Positions 39,062 to 48,509 are shown, counted from the first letter of the stretch. The stretch is 64,000 nucleotides of DNA from Lysobacteraceae bacterium NML93-0793 (GCA_002324875.1 NTJG01000011.1:50312-114311); one strand, 5' to 3'. The notes: generated by a model from the sequence alone, not told the origin. Made by a program: numbers and translations.

Positions 39062-40735
39062 TCAGCTGCGGTTGTCGCGGATGTCGTCCTGCACGTTCTG
39101 GATGTGGCCCTCGACGATGTCGCGATGCGACTGGCCGCCGTCGGCCTGGGTGCCACCGGACAGGCCGCTGATCACAGCGTCGGTGACGAAGTGGCTGGCA
39201 TCGGTGCGCAGCTGGGCCAGATCGGCCTGCTGATCGTCGAGCGCGCCGGCGATGTCGGACTTGAGCTGGTCGACCGCGGATGCGCTGAGCGTATCGCCGC
39301 CCGACAGCGCCTGGTCGATCAGGCGATCGACGGCCGGATTGTTGCCAAACGCGCTCTTGAGGTCGCCGGCCACCAGGCTGCTGATCTTGCCGCCACCGGG
39401 CACGGCGGCGAGACCGATGTCGACGATGAAGCCGACCAGCGCCTCGGTCGCCGCTGCACGGTTGTCCTGGTCGATCTTCATCTGCTGCACCGCATCGAAC
39501 GCGGCGCCGCCCAGGATGCCCAATTGCTGGCGGGCGGTGGAGACATCAAGGCCTTCGGGATAGGACCCCTCCACGCCGTTGAGATAGTCCTTCCGCACCT
39601 GGGTCCAGGCCTGGATGCTGTCCATCGCCTGCTGCGCGTCGGGGTTGTCGGGGTTCAAGGCGGTGATGCGCATCAGGTTGCCGAGCTGGATCGCATTGGC
39701 GCCGAACTGCTGGGCATGCTCGTTGCCCTGCGCCACGGACCGCGATTCCCAGCTCGCCAGCGCAGTCAGCATCGCATCGCCGTGGTCACTGGCCAGCAGC
39801 CCGCTGAGCGCGCTCGCGGTGTCGGCAAAGGGCTTGTCGTCATTGTAGAAATCGAACAGGACGTCGTCGCTGCCGGATTCGGCGTAACGCGCAATGCCGA
39901 CGGCGATGTCGTTCCACTGCGTGGTATCTGGCTGCGCGGCGACCGAGTCGATCAGTGTCGCCAGCGGATTCACCGCGTCCACCACGCCCTGGCTGTTGCG
40001 GAATCCGATCGTGGATTCGCCGATCGCCGCCAGCAGCGTGTCGCGCGTGGCGTCCCCGCCGCCGTTGGCCTCGAGCACATCGTTGAAGACGTTGGCGGGC
40101 ATGTCCGGATCATTCGAGCCGGCCGCGATCTGCATCGCCAGCCCCGGCGCGTGCACGGCCCAGGCGGCGTTGTCGGACAGCGCGCGCGTCAGCAGCGCTT
40201 CGGCGAAATCCTCACGGAACCGCTCGGCGCCGTCGGTGCTGCCGGCTGCGGCCAGGAAATCCTGCATCCGGGTGAAGGGCTGGTCGGCGATGCCGGGCGC
40301 GCGATCGATCAGCGATCCGATCTGCAGGAACTGCTCGGCCTGCGCCTGGTCCAGCGTGCCGGCGTTGAAGGCCTCGACGAAGCCGCTGGCGATCGCCTCG
40401 TAGCCGTCCTGCGAGATGCGGCCTTCGGCCTGCATGCGGTCGACGATGTCGAGCTTCATCCACGAGCCGAGCGCACCGGGATCCTGCCTCAGCACCTCCT
40501 GCACCAGGCGGGCCTGGTCGGTGGGGGCGAGGCCGGCCATCTCCTCGGCGAAATGCACCGCGCGTGCGTCGTAGTCGTCCGCGATCAGCCAGCGGTCGCC
40601 GGTGTCGAGGATGGAACGCGCAGTGTCTTCGATCTGCGCGTCGGTGCGTGCCGCCGCCACGTCGAACGGCGCGGCGGGCGAGGTGGGGAACCGGGCGGGG
40701 GACGCGAGCGGGCCGAGCAGGGCGGGATCGGTCAT
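39062..40735 (-). CDS. Large hypothetical helical protein, possible secreted effector
   Basis: 557 residues from ATG 40735 (a GTG three codons upstream is an alternative). No signal peptide and no membrane spans except a weak hydrophobic patch VGFIVDIGLAAVPGGGKISS near residue 440. Mostly acidic and helical, with many Ala, Asp and Gln, a composition like that of exported proteins with RTX or effector character. I recognise no family and no catalytic motif. It is monocistronic downstream of parB. The patch resembles pre-toxin segments of polymorphic toxins, but no toxin domain is seen. Confidence 0.6.
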   Translation of the reverse strand: MTDPALLGPLASPARFPTSPAAPFDVAAARTDAQIEDTARSILDTGDRWLIADDYDARAVHFAEEMAGLAPTDQARLVQEVLRQDPGALGSWMKLDIVDRMQAEGRISQDGYEAIASGFVEAFNAGTLDQAQAEQFLQIGSLIDRAPGIADQPFTRMQDFLAAAGSTDGAERFREDFAEALLTRALSDNAAWAVHAPGLAMQIAAGSNDPDMPANVFNDVLEANGGGDATRDTLLAAIGESTIGFRNSQGVVDAVNPLATLIDSVAAQPDTTQWNDIAVGIARYAESGSDDVLFDFYNDDKPFADTASALSGLLASDHGDAMLTALASWESRSVAQGNEHAQQFGANAIQLGNLMRITALNPDNPDAQQAMDSIQAWTQVRKDYLNGVEGSYPEGLDVSTARQQLGILGGAAFDAVQQMKIDQDNRAAATEALVGFIVDIGLAAVPGGGKISSLVAGDLKSAFGNNPAVDRLIDQALSGGDTLSASAVDQLKSDIAGALDDQQADLAQLRTDASHFVTDAVISGLSGGTQADGGQSHRDIVEGHIQNVQDDIRDNRS

Positions 40736-40973
40736 GGGAGCCACCGTGGTGCGAGCAGGGAGGCTCCGAGACTAAGGTGGGCGCCGTCGACGGGGCATCC
40801 GGATCGACCCTAGGTGTCGGGTGCCCCGCGCACGATGTTCAGGTGCAGAGCGGGCGCGGCGATGTCCGGCGCGAGGTCTTCAGGCTCTGCGTGCTCGCAC
40901 CTCTGAGCCGCGTGCCGTCCTACGCCGTCGACGGCCTCCGATCGCCACCCGTGACGCGGTGGCGTCACCCGGA

Positions 40974-41906
40974 TCAGTCGCGCGCGGCGCGCAGCCGGTC
41001 GAGCACGCCGTCCAGCGCTTCGAGATTGCCGTAATGGATCACCAGCCGACCCTTGTTGCCGCGGCCGTTGGCGATCGACACGCGCGTGCCGAGGGTCTCC
41101 GACAGTTCGTTCTCCAGCGAGACGATGTCGGCCTGCGGCCGGGCCTTGTTGCGTGCGACGGTGCGCGTGTCGCTGCCCGGCACGCGGCCGGCGGCGAACT
41201 GCTGGGCGCGGTGTTCGACCTCGCGCACCGACCAGCCGTGTTCGACCGCATCGGCGGCGAGCTTGCTGGCGAGGTCGGGCGACAGGGTCAGCAGGGCGCG
41301 GGCGTGGCCCATCTCCAGCTGCTTCGACTCCACCAGCACGCGGATCGCCGGCGGCAGTTCCAGCAGGCGCAGCAGATTCGACACCGCCGCGCGCGAGCGG
41401 CCCACGGCTTCGGCGGCCTGGGCATGGGTGAGGTCGAATTCGTCGATCAGGCGCTGCAGCGCCTGCGCTTCTTCCAGCGGGTTGAGATCCTCGCGCTGGA
41501 TGTTCTCGATCAGCGCCATCGCGACGACCGTGCGGTCCTCGACGTTGCGCACGACCACCGGCACGTCGGCCAGGCCGGCCTGCTTCGACGCGCGCCAGCG
41601 GCGCTCGCCTGCGATGATCTCGTAGGTGCGGTCCGGCCGTTCGCGTACGACGATCGGCTGGATCACGCCTTGGGCCTTGATCGATTCGGCCAGCTCGGTG
41701 AGCTTGTCGGCGTCCCAGTGCTTGCGCGGCTGGTACTTGCCGGCGGTCAGCGCGTCCACCGGCAGCGTGCGCAGCGTATCGGCTTCGGTGGCTTCCAGGC
41801 TCGGCGGCGCCTCGGCGGCGGCCTTGGGGCCGAGCAGGGCTTCGAGGCCGCGGCCGAGGCCACGCTTCTTGGCCGGCGCCTTCGCGGGCGTCTTGGGCGT
41901 GGTCAT
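40974..41906 (-). CDS. parB: Chromosome-partitioning protein ParB
   Basis: 310 residues. CTPase/clamp domain: KYQPRKHWDADKLTELAESI, GERRWRA, ENIQREDLNPLEEAQAL. Helix-turn-helix: THAQAAEAVGRSRAAVSNLL. C-terminal dimerisation segment NGRGNKGRLVIHYGNLEALD. It binds parS and spreads as a CTP-driven clamp to direct origin segregation. Start overlaps the parA stop by four bases (ATGA). No parS-like 16-mer was found in the window by eye. Confidence 0.97.
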   Translation of the reverse strand: MTTPKTPAKAPAKKRGLGRGLEALLGPKAAAEAPPSLEATEADTLRTLPVDALTAGKYQPRKHWDADKLTELAESIKAQGVIQPIVVRERPDRTYEIIAGERRWRASKQAGLADVPVVVRNVEDRTVVAMALIENIQREDLNPLEEAQALQRLIDEFDLTHAQAAEAVGRSRAAVSNLLRLLELPPAIRVLVESKQLEMGHARALLTLSPDLASKLAADAVEHGWSVREVEHRAQQFAAGRVPGSDTRTVARNKARPQADIVSLENELSETLGTRVSIANGRGNKGRLVIHYGNLEALDGVLDRLRAARD

Positions 41907-42721
41907 GCCGGGGTCTCCGTTCCGGTGGTTGCCGGCGCGGCCTGGGCCGTGCGGTCACGTTCGTGCTGGCGGCGGACGATCTCGCCGGCGAGGCCGAGAT
42001 AGGCGACGGCGCCGCGCGAGGCGCGGTCGTAGCCGACGATGCTCTGGCCATGGCTGGGCGCTTCGGCCACGCGCACGTTGCGCGGCACGATGGTGCGGAA
42101 CACCTTGTCGCCGAAGTGGCTGGTGAGCTCGGCCGACACCGCGTTGGCGAGGTTGTTGCGCACGTCGAACATCGTGCGCAGCACGCCTTCGACTTCGAGC
42201 TGCGGATTGAGGCTCTGCTTGATCGCGTCGATGGTCTGCAGCAGCGCGCTCAGGCCTTCGAGCGCGTAGTACTCGCACTGCATCGGCACCAGCACCGAGT
42301 CGGCCGCGGTCAGCGCGTTGAGCGTGAGCAGCGACAGTGCCGGCGGGCAGTCGATGAGGATGAAGTCGTAGCGCGGGCGCAGCGGTTCGAGCGCGCGCTT
42401 GAGGCGCTGCTCGCGGCCGTCGGCGTCCATCAGCTCGAGTTCGGCGGCCGTGAGATCGGTGTTGCCCGGAATCAGGTCGACCTCTTCCTCGGTCTGCACG
42501 ATCGCGTCGCCGGCTTCGACTTCGCCCAGCAGCACGTCGCAGGTGGACACCGGCACGATGCTCTTGTCGATGCCGCAGCCCATGGTCGCGTTGCCCTGGG
42601 AGTCGAGGTCGACCAGCAGCACGCGCAGCGGCGTGCGCGCGAGCGCCGCGGCCAGGTTCACGGCCGTCGTCGTCTTTCCGACGCCGCCCTTCTGGTTGGC
42701 GATGGCGATGATTCGGGCCAT
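41903..42721 (-). CDS. parA: Chromosome-partitioning ATPase ParA
   Basis: 272 residues. Deviant Walker A KGGVGKTTTAVNLA near the N-terminus, Walker B region YDFILIDCPPALSLLT, and switch motif LRTMFDVRNNLANAV. Partner of ParB in moving the replication origins. Encoded between rsmG and parB as in many origin-proximal regions. Confidence 0.97.
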   Translation of the reverse strand: MARIIAIANQKGGVGKTTTAVNLAAALARTPLRVLLVDLDSQGNATMGCGIDKSIVPVSTCDVLLGEVEAGDAIVQTEEEVDLIPGNTDLTAAELELMDADGREQRLKRALEPLRPRYDFILIDCPPALSLLTLNALTAADSVLVPMQCEYYALEGLSALLQTIDAIKQSLNPQLEVEGVLRTMFDVRNNLANAVSAELTSHFGDKVFRTIVPRNVRVAEAPSHGQSIVGYDRASRGAVAYLGLAGEIVRRQHERDRTAQAAPATTGTETPA

Positions 42722-42777
42722 GGGCTCCGGAGTTCCGAGGAAGGGAGCCGGACGCCGTGAGACGGCCGGACCGGGGA

Positions 42778-43431
42778 TTATGCCCCCTGCGGCGGCGTGC
42801 GTCCCACCACCACCAGATGGCGCTCGGCGTCCAGGCCGGGTACCCGCAAGGGGTGGATGTCGCGCACCGCCCAGCCCGGCGGCAGCGCGGCGATCTCGTC
42901 ATCGGGGCGCACGCCCTTCATCGCCAGCAGCCGGCCGTCGGTCGCGGGCAGGTGGCCGCCGGCGGCGAGGATGTCGGGCAGCGTGGCCAGCGCCCGGGCG
43001 GTGATCGCGGCGAAGGCGCCGGGCCGGTCGACGGCCTCGATGCGCGATTCGGCGACCTCGGCATTGGCCAGCTTGAGCGTACGCACGGCCTCGCGCAGGA
43101 AGCGCGCCTTCTTGCCGTTGGACTCCACCAGCGTGACCTGCAGCGCCGGCAGCGCGATCGCCAGCGGAATGCCCGGCAGGCCGGGGCCGGTGCCCAGATC
43201 GGCCAGCGTTGGCAGTTCGGCGACGTGCGGCACCATCGCCAGCGAATCGAGCAGATGGCGGGTGACCATCTCGCGCGGGTCGCGGATCGCGGTGAGGTTG
43301 TAGGTGCGGTTCCAGCGCGCCAGCAGATCGAGGTAGGCGAGCAGCGGCGCCGCGAGATCGGGGGCGAGCTGCAACGTGCGCAGGCCGGCGTCGAGGTCGG
43401 CGCGCAGCGCGGGATCGTCGGAAATGTCCAT
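42778..43431 (-). CDS. rsmG: 16S rRNA (guanine527-N7)-methyltransferase
   Basis: 217 residues from ATG 43431. SAM-binding motif [16 protein letters not shown], followed by [18 protein letters not shown] and [11 protein letters not shown], the RsmG/GidB signature. It methylates N7 of G527 of 16S rRNA; its loss gives low-level streptomycin resistance in other bacteria. The N-terminus has [27 protein letters not shown]. It lies 56 bases before parA on the same strand, forming the conserved rsmG-parA-parB cluster. Confidence 0.96.
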   Translation of the reverse strand: MDISDDPALRADLDAGLRTLQLAPDLAAPLLAYLDLLARWNRTYNLTAIRDPREMVTRHLLDSLAMVPHVAELPTLADLGTGPGLPGIPLAIALPALQVTLVESNGKKARFLREAVRTLKLANAEVAESRIEAVDRPGAFAAITARALATLPDILAAGGHLPATDGRLLAMKGVRPDDEIAALPPGWAVRDIHPLRVPGLDAERHLVVVGRTPPQGA

Positions 43432-43440
43432 CCGCACATT

Positions 43441-43462
43441 GTAGGAGTGCGTTCGCGCGCGA
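43441..43462. repeat. Short GTAGGAG-type dispersed repeat
   Basis: gtaggagtgcgttcgcgcgc (then ga) resembles the reverse complement of 62105-62126 (gtaggagcgcgcttgcgcgc) and a stretch near 46122. This GTAGGAGCGC...GCGCGA unit is common in genomes of this family. Confidence 0.6.
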
Positions 43463-43494
43463 TGGGGCGTCACTCGCAAAACGCGCTCGCACGC

Positions 43495-44106
43495 CTAGGG
43501 CCTGAAGGCACGCCAGGCCAGCGTCGCCAGATAGTCCGGACGGGGCGAGAACGCGTGCAGGGTCCAGTCGGCCGGCGCGCCGAGGGCGGGATCGCAGGCC
43601 GTCAGCACCCAGCGGTCGTCCTGCACGGCGAATTCCAGCCGGTCCAGCCCGAATGACAGGCCGTGGCCGTGGGCCTTGAGCACGGCCTCCTTGGCGCACC
43701 ACAGCTGCACGAACGCGGCTTCCGCGGCCGCTGGCGCCATCCGCGCCAGCGCGGCGGCCTCGCCGGGGGCGAAGAAGCGCTGGGCGAGCGCCATCGCCTG
43801 TGGCCGGGGACGCAGCCATTCGACATCGACACCGACGCGCACGCCATCGCCCAGTGCGACCAGCAGCAACGCACCGCTGTGGCTCCAGTTGACGTCGGGG
43901 CCGGCCGGATGACCGTCGATCCGCAGCGCCGGGCGGCCGCGCGCATCGCGCGTCAGGTCCAGCGCGGTGTCGGGACGGTCGAGTTCGAGGGCCAGCCAGG
44001 GGCGCACGAGCGCCTCGGCCGCCTGGCCGCGGTGGTAGTCGCGCCAGGCGCAGCGCACCGGGCCGGTACGCAGACTGCTGTCTTCGCTGAACATCGCACT
44101 TGGCAT
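43495..44106 (-). CDS. 4'-phosphopantetheinyl transferase (Sfp type)
   Basis: 203 residues; an alternative start is M5 at 44094. Motifs of the Sfp/HetI class: GVRVGVDVEWLRPR (GVDxE), RFFAPGEAAAL, and LWCAKEAVLKAHGHGLSFGL (WxxKEA). It transfers phosphopantetheine from CoA to carrier proteins. Located between rsmG and an AMP ligase of the aryl-polyene/xanthomonadin type; it may activate the acyl carrier proteins of that pigment pathway, which in Xanthomonas uses a HetI-like enzyme. Confidence 0.92.
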   Translation of the reverse strand: MPSAMFSEDSSLRTGPVRCAWRDYHRGQAAEALVRPWLALELDRPDTALDLTRDARGRPALRIDGHPAGPDVNWSHSGALLLVALGDGVRVGVDVEWLRPRPQAMALAQRFFAPGEAAALARMAPAAAEAAFVQLWCAKEAVLKAHGHGLSFGLDRLEFAVQDDRWVLTACDPALGAPADWTLHAFSPRPDYLATLAWRAFRP

Positions 44107-44189
44107 GCCACAGGGCGTCCAGCGTAAGCTAAAACGTCATATTCGCGCCGACCGGTGCGGCGCAGCTTTCAGGCAGGAGCAGGAACCGG

Positions 44190-45602
44190 ATGTCGGCAGT
44201 GGTTTGGGAACAGGGCATCGCGGCCTCGCCGGCGGATGCGTCGGGGCGTTTGCCGATGGTGCGCGGGGACGGCGATGCGGTGATCGCGTTCGGTCCGGAC
44301 GGGTCGATCACACGGGCGACATTTCTCGCCCATGTGCGCGGTGTGGCTGCGCTGCTGCCCGATGCGCCGTTCGCGCTGAACCTGTGCGAGGACCGCTACC
44401 GCTTCCTGGTGGCGTTCTGCGCGGTGGCGCTGCGCGGCCAGACCACGCTGCTGCCGCCGGCGCGCACGCGCGGCGCGATCGACGACGTGCGCGCGCAGCA
44501 TCCGCAGAGCTACTGCATCGGCGACCGCGATCACTGCGGCTGCGACGGCATGCGCGATGCCGCCCACGATCCCACGCCGCCGCATTACGTGCGCCTGCCC
44601 GATGGGCTGCCGGCACTCGCCGGCGACGCGCCGATGCTCGATGCCGCCGCGCTGGTCGCGATCGGCTTCACCTCCGGCAGCACCGGTGTGCCCGGCGCCA
44701 ATCCCAAGACCTGGGGCGGCTTCCACGCGAGCACGCTGCAGAATCTCGCCGCGCTGGCCGACCTGCACGGCGATGCCACATTGCCGGTGATCGCGACCGT
44801 GCCGCCGCAGCACATGTACGGCATGGAGATGTCGGTGCTGCTGCCGATGCTCGGCGATGTGGCCGTGCACGGCGCGCGTCCGTTCTTTCCCGGCGACATC
44901 GCCGCCGCGCTGCGTGATGCGCCGCGGCCACCGCTGCTGGTGACCACGCCGGTGCATCTGCGCACGCTGGTCGAATCGGAGGTGACATTGCCGCCGCTGG
45001 CCGCGATCGCCACCGCCACCGCGCCGCTGCCGCAGGCGCTGGCCGCCGAGGCCGAGCGCCGCTTCGGCTGCGAGGTGCGCGAGTTGTTCGGCTCGACCGA
45101 AACCTGCATCGTCGCCCGCCGCCGCACCGCGCGCGATGTCGCCTGGACGCCTTTCGCCGGTGTGCGCCTGCAGCCGGTGCCCGACGGCACCCTGGTCAGC
45201 GCGCCGCATCTGCCCGAGCCGCGGATGCTGGCCGATCTGGTGGAAGTGGAGGCCGACGGCCGTTTCGTGCTGCGCGGCCGCCAGGCCGACATGATCGAGA
45301 TCGCCGGCAAGCGCGCGTCGCTGGCCGATCTGACCCGGCGGCTGCTCGCGATCGACGGCGTGCGCGACGGTGTGGTCTGCCAGCTCGCCACGCCCGATGC
45401 CCAGGGCGTACGTCGCATCGCGGCCGCGGTGGTGGCCGACGACGTACTCGACGATGGCGCCCTGCTCGACGCCCTGCGCGCATCGGTCGATCCGGTGTTC
45501 CTGCCCCGGCGCCTGCGCCGGGTGGACGCGCTGCCGCGCAACGAAACCGGCAAGCTGCCGCGGGCCGCGCTGGACGCGCTGCTGGCCGATCCGGCGGACT
45601 GA
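44190..45602 (+). CDS. AMP-dependent acyl/aryl ligase (aryl-polyene AMP-ligase type)
   Basis: 470 residues, shorter than typical acyl-CoA synthetases. P-loop GFTSGSTGVPGANPKTW has a three-residue extension before the lysine, like the TSGSTGxPxPHxKxW form of aryl-polyene and xanthomonadin cluster ligases. Further motifs: LFGSTETC, GRQADMIEIAGKR and catalytic lysine in NETGKLPR. It probably activates an aromatic starter or acyl acid for loading onto a carrier protein. The other pigment genes are not in the window, so this role is inferred. Divergent from the phosphopantetheinyl transferase. Confidence 0.82.
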   Translation: MSAVVWEQGIAASPADASGRLPMVRGDGDAVIAFGPDGSITRATFLAHVRGVAALLPDAPFALNLCEDRYRFLVAFCAVALRGQTTLLPPARTRGAIDDVRAQHPQSYCIGDRDHCGCDGMRDAAHDPTPPHYVRLPDGLPALAGDAPMLDAAALVAIGFTSGSTGVPGANPKTWGGFHASTLQNLAALADLHGDATLPVIATVPPQHMYGMEMSVLLPMLGDVAVHGARPFFPGDIAAALRDAPRPPLLVTTPVHLRTLVESEVTLPPLAAIATATAPLPQALAAEAERRFGCEVRELFGSTETCIVARRRTARDVAWTPFAGVRLQPVPDGTLVSAPHLPEPRMLADLVEVEADGRFVLRGRQADMIEIAGKRASLADLTRRLLAIDGVRDGVVCQLATPDAQGVRRIAAAVVADDVLDDGALLDALRASVDPVFLPRRLRRVDALPRNETGKLPRAALDALLADPAD

Positions 45603-45682
45603 ACGGTCGACACCGCATGCACGGCGCGTCCGGATCATGCGCCGCGCAGTCGTATCGTGCTCAACACTCGGAGGAATCGAAG

Positions 45683-45946
45683 ATGGAACCGTCCTCGCTC
45701 GGGCAGTGGATCGTGTACCTGGTCGTCGGCGGCATCGCCGGCTGGCTCGCCAGTCTGCTGATGCGCACCGCGCACCGGCAGGGAATCCTGCTGAACATCG
45801 TCGTGGGCATCGTCGGTGGTTTCATCGGCGGCTGGCTGCTGCCGATGATCGGTCTGAGTGTCGGCGGCGGCTGGTTCGGCTTTCTCGTCACCGCCTTCAT
45901 CGGTGCGGTGATCCTGCTGGCGATCGTCAACCTGTTCCGCCGCTGA
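45683..45946 (+). CDS. GlsB/YeaQ/YmgE family small membrane protein
   Basis: 87 residues from ATG 45683 with a GGAGGA ribosome site. Three glycine-rich membrane helices (IVYLVVGGIAGWLASLLM, LLNIVVGIVGGFIGGWLL, GFLVTAFIGAVILLAIVNLF), the pattern of the so-called transglycosylase-associated proteins. Often stress-induced; function not established. Confidence 0.92.
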   Translation: MEPSSLGQWIVYLVVGGIAGWLASLLMRTAHRQGILLNIVVGIVGGFIGGWLLPMIGLSVGGGWFGFLVTAFIGAVILLAIVNLFRR

Positions 45947-45972
45947 CGCGGCGCTTTTGTCGACGCGCGCTG

Positions 45973-46205
45973 GCGCGCGACCCTGGGACTTAACGGACGT
46001 CAGCGAATTCCGTCATCCCGGGATCGCGGCCGAGGCCGCTCCTACACGTGCTCGAACACTGCGCGCCATCGGCGTGCCGCACATCGCTCTCCGCTTCAAG
46101 ACTACGGATTCGCTCAGACACAAGCGCGCTTGCGCGCGATCGCTGGGGCTGTCGGATGTCAGCGAATCCCAGCATCCCGGGATCGCGGTCGAGGCCGCTC
46201 CTACA
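45973..46205. repeat. Two 74-base direct repeats
   Basis: Copy 1 (45973-46046) and copy 2 (46132-46205) share gtcagcgaat, then catcccgggatcgcgg.cgag and gccgctcctaca, with about a dozen mismatches. The end reads, in reverse, tgtaggagcggcctc.gccg, the GTAGGAGC unit common in Lysobacter and Pseudomonas relatives. They sit between two convergent genes. Confidence 0.8.
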
Positions 46206-46231
46206 AGGAGCGATCGGCAAGGCACCGCGCC

Positions 46232-47008
46232 TCAGCTGCGCTGCAGCTGCACCCAGGCCGGCGCGTGGTCGCTGGGGCGTTCCCAGGTGCGCGGTTCGCG
46301 GTCGATGCCGGACGCCACCGCGCGTTCGCGCAGGGCATCGGACACCAGGGTCAGATCGATGCGCAGGCCGAGGTCGCGGCGGAAGCCGGCCTGGCGGTAG
46401 TCCCACCAGCTGAAGATGCCGCCGTCGTCGGTGTGCAGGCGGAAGGCGTCGTGCAGGCCGAGATCCAGCAGGCGCTGCAAGGCCAGACGCTCGGCGGCGG
46501 AGGTCAGGATGTGGCCGTCGTTCCAGATGGCCGGGTCGTGGACGTCGCGATCGTCCGGCGCGATGTTGAAATCGCCCAGCACCACCAGTTCCGGATGCGC
46601 CTCGCGCTCGCGCGCGATCCAGGCGTGTACCGCTTCCAGCCAGCGCAGTTTGTAGGCGTACTTCTCGGTGCCCACGTCCTGGCCGTTGACGACGTAGAGG
46701 TTGATCACGCGCACGCCGTCGACGGTGGCGGCGATGACGCGCTTCTGTTCGTCCTCGAAACCGGGAATGCCGATCTGCACGTCGTCGAGCGCGCGGTCCT
46801 TCGCGAGCAGGGCGACGCCGTTGTAGGTCTTCTGCCCCGCGAACACGCTGCGGTAGCCGAGCGCGGCGAGTGCCGAATCCGGAAATTTCGCGTCCTCGAG
46901 CTTCGTCTCCTGGATGCCGACCACATCCGGCTGCGCGTCGCGCAACCATTGCTGGAGATGCGGCAGGCGCACGTTGAGCGAATTGACGTTCCAGCTGGCG
47001 ATCTTCAT
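46232..47008 (-). CDS. xthA: Exodeoxyribonuclease III
   Basis: 258 residues from ATG 47008. AP endonuclease family: MKIASWNVNSLNVRLPHL, QETKLEDAKFP, VINLYVVNGQDVGTEKYAYK, LGDFNIAPDDRDVHDP and the terminal RPSDHAPAWV. Active-site Asn, Glu, Asp and His are all present. It nicks DNA at abasic sites and degrades 3' ends in base-excision repair. Monocistronic and divergent from a secreted amidohydrolase. Confidence 0.95.
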   Translation of the reverse strand: MKIASWNVNSLNVRLPHLQQWLRDAQPDVVGIQETKLEDAKFPDSALAALGYRSVFAGQKTYNGVALLAKDRALDDVQIGIPGFEDEQKRVIAATVDGVRVINLYVVNGQDVGTEKYAYKLRWLEAVHAWIAREREAHPELVVLGDFNIAPDDRDVHDPAIWNDGHILTSAAERLALQRLLDLGLHDAFRLHTDDGGIFSWWDYRQAGFRRDLGLRIDLTLVSDALRERAVASGIDREPRTWERPSDHAPAWVQLQRS

Positions 47009-47135
47009 CGGCGCCGTTCGCGTTCCGGTGTGGCCGGCGATTGTACGCGCGCGATACGGGCCGGGTGCCGGCCTCGGCATTCCGTGCACGGGCGCTGCGC
47101 GACGCTGCGCCTCCACGCCCACCGAGCGCCGCCCG

Positions 47136-48500
47136 ATGCGATTCCCGACGATGCCGCTGGTCGCCACGCTGCTGGCGCTCGGCCTGCCCGCTGCACCAGC
47201 GTCTGCCGACGACGGCGCGCTGCTGATCCGCAACGGCCACGTGCTGACGATGGACCCCGGCACCGGCGATCTGGCGCGCGCCGACGTGCTGGTGCGTGGC
47301 GGCCGTATCGTCGCCGTCGGCCCTGATCTCGACGCCGACGACGCGCGCGTGATCGATGCCGAGGGCGCCTACGTGCTGCCCGGCTTCGTGGACACGCATT
47401 CGCATCTCTACACGACGACGATGCGCGGCCAGTTCCGCAATGCCGACGGCGAGTACTTCGACACCGCCGAGCGCCTGGCCCCGTCGATGACGCCGGACGA
47501 CGTGCGCATCGCGATGCACGTCGGCGCGCTCGAACTGCTCGACGGCGGCATCACCACGACCGGCGATTTCTTCGACAACGTGCGCACGCCCGCGCACGGC
47601 GAGGCCGGCCTGCAGGCGCTGGACGCGGCCGGCATCCGCGCGGTGCTGTTCTACGGCGGGCCGGACAAGAGCACCCGGCACCCCATCGACGTCGCCCACC
47701 TGACGCAACTCGCGGCCACGCGCGACGAGGACGCGCGCGTGCAGCTGGGCCTGGCCTGGCGCCTGCCCCGCGACCGCAGTGACGAGGCCAACTGGGCGAT
47801 GCGCATGCACGAGCGCGACACCGCCCGCGCGCTCGGCCTGCCGGTGCAGGTGCATGTCAGTGTCGAGCCGGGCCCGATCTTCGACGCGCTGATCGCGCGG
47901 AATCTGCTGTCGCCGGATCTCAGCCTCGTCCACGCCACCGATGCGACGGCGACGCAGCTGCAGGCACTGGAGAAGGCGGGCGGCGCGCTGTCGCTCACGC
48001 CGATCAGCGAGCACCGCGTGTGCTACGGCCCGACCCGCATCGATCATTTCGCCGCCGTGCACCGGCAGGGCCTCGGCATCGACGGCAATGCGCTGGCCGG
48101 CCGCGGCGACATGTTCGCGACCCTGCGTCTCGCCGCGCTGACCTGGAGCGGCGAGGCGCGCGACGAGACCGTGGTCGATCCGCGTGCGCTGCTCGAGCTG
48201 GCGACCCGCCGCGGCGCGGATGCGCTGGGCCTGGGCGATGTCACCGGCACCCTGACTCCCGGCAAGCGCGCCGACCTGCAGGTGATCGCGGCGGATACGT
48301 TGCAGATGGCCGGCTTCGGCGGCGGCGATCCGGCCGCGCTGCTGGTGTATTCGGCGTCGCCCGCCGACGTGCGTACGGTCGTCGTCGACGGCGTGGTGGT
48401 GAAACACCACGGTGCGCTCGTCGAGGCGGACCTGCCGCAGCTGCGCGACGCGGCACGCCGGTCCGCGCAGGGCCTGCTGCAGCGCGCGCCGGCGCGCTGA
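47136..48500 (+). CDS. Secreted amidohydrolase family protein
   Basis: 454 residues from ATG 47136. Signal peptide (LVATLLALGLPAAPASA). Amidohydrolase features: LLIRNGHVLTMDPGTGD, LPGFVDTHSHLYTTTMR (HxH), QVHVSV, LVHATDA, GIDGNALAGRGDMFATLRLA and TGTLTPGKRADLQVIA. The middle region is like the chlorohydrolase/cytosine deaminase branch. The substrate is unknown and periplasmic. Divergent from xthA and convergent with the aldehyde dehydrogenase. Confidence 0.88.
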   Translation: MRFPTMPLVATLLALGLPAAPASADDGALLIRNGHVLTMDPGTGDLARADVLVRGGRIVAVGPDLDADDARVIDAEGAYVLPGFVDTHSHLYTTTMRGQFRNADGEYFDTAERLAPSMTPDDVRIAMHVGALELLDGGITTTGDFFDNVRTPAHGEAGLQALDAAGIRAVLFYGGPDKSTRHPIDVAHLTQLAATRDEDARVQLGLAWRLPRDRSDEANWAMRMHERDTARALGLPVQVHVSVEPGPIFDALIARNLLSPDLSLVHATDATATQLQALEKAGGALSLTPISEHRVCYGPTRIDHFAAVHRQGLGIDGNALAGRGDMFATLRLAALTWSGEARDETVVDPRALLELATRRGADALGLGDVTGTLTPGKRADLQVIAADTLQMAGFGGGDPAALLVYSASPADVRTVVVDGVVVKHHGALVEADLPQLRDAARRSAQGLLQRAPAR

Positions 48501-48509
48501 GCGCGGAGC

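Noticed and set aside
40745..40973. Possible parS site near parB
   Set aside because: No sequence close to the 16-bp parS consensus was seen here or elsewhere in the window by eye.
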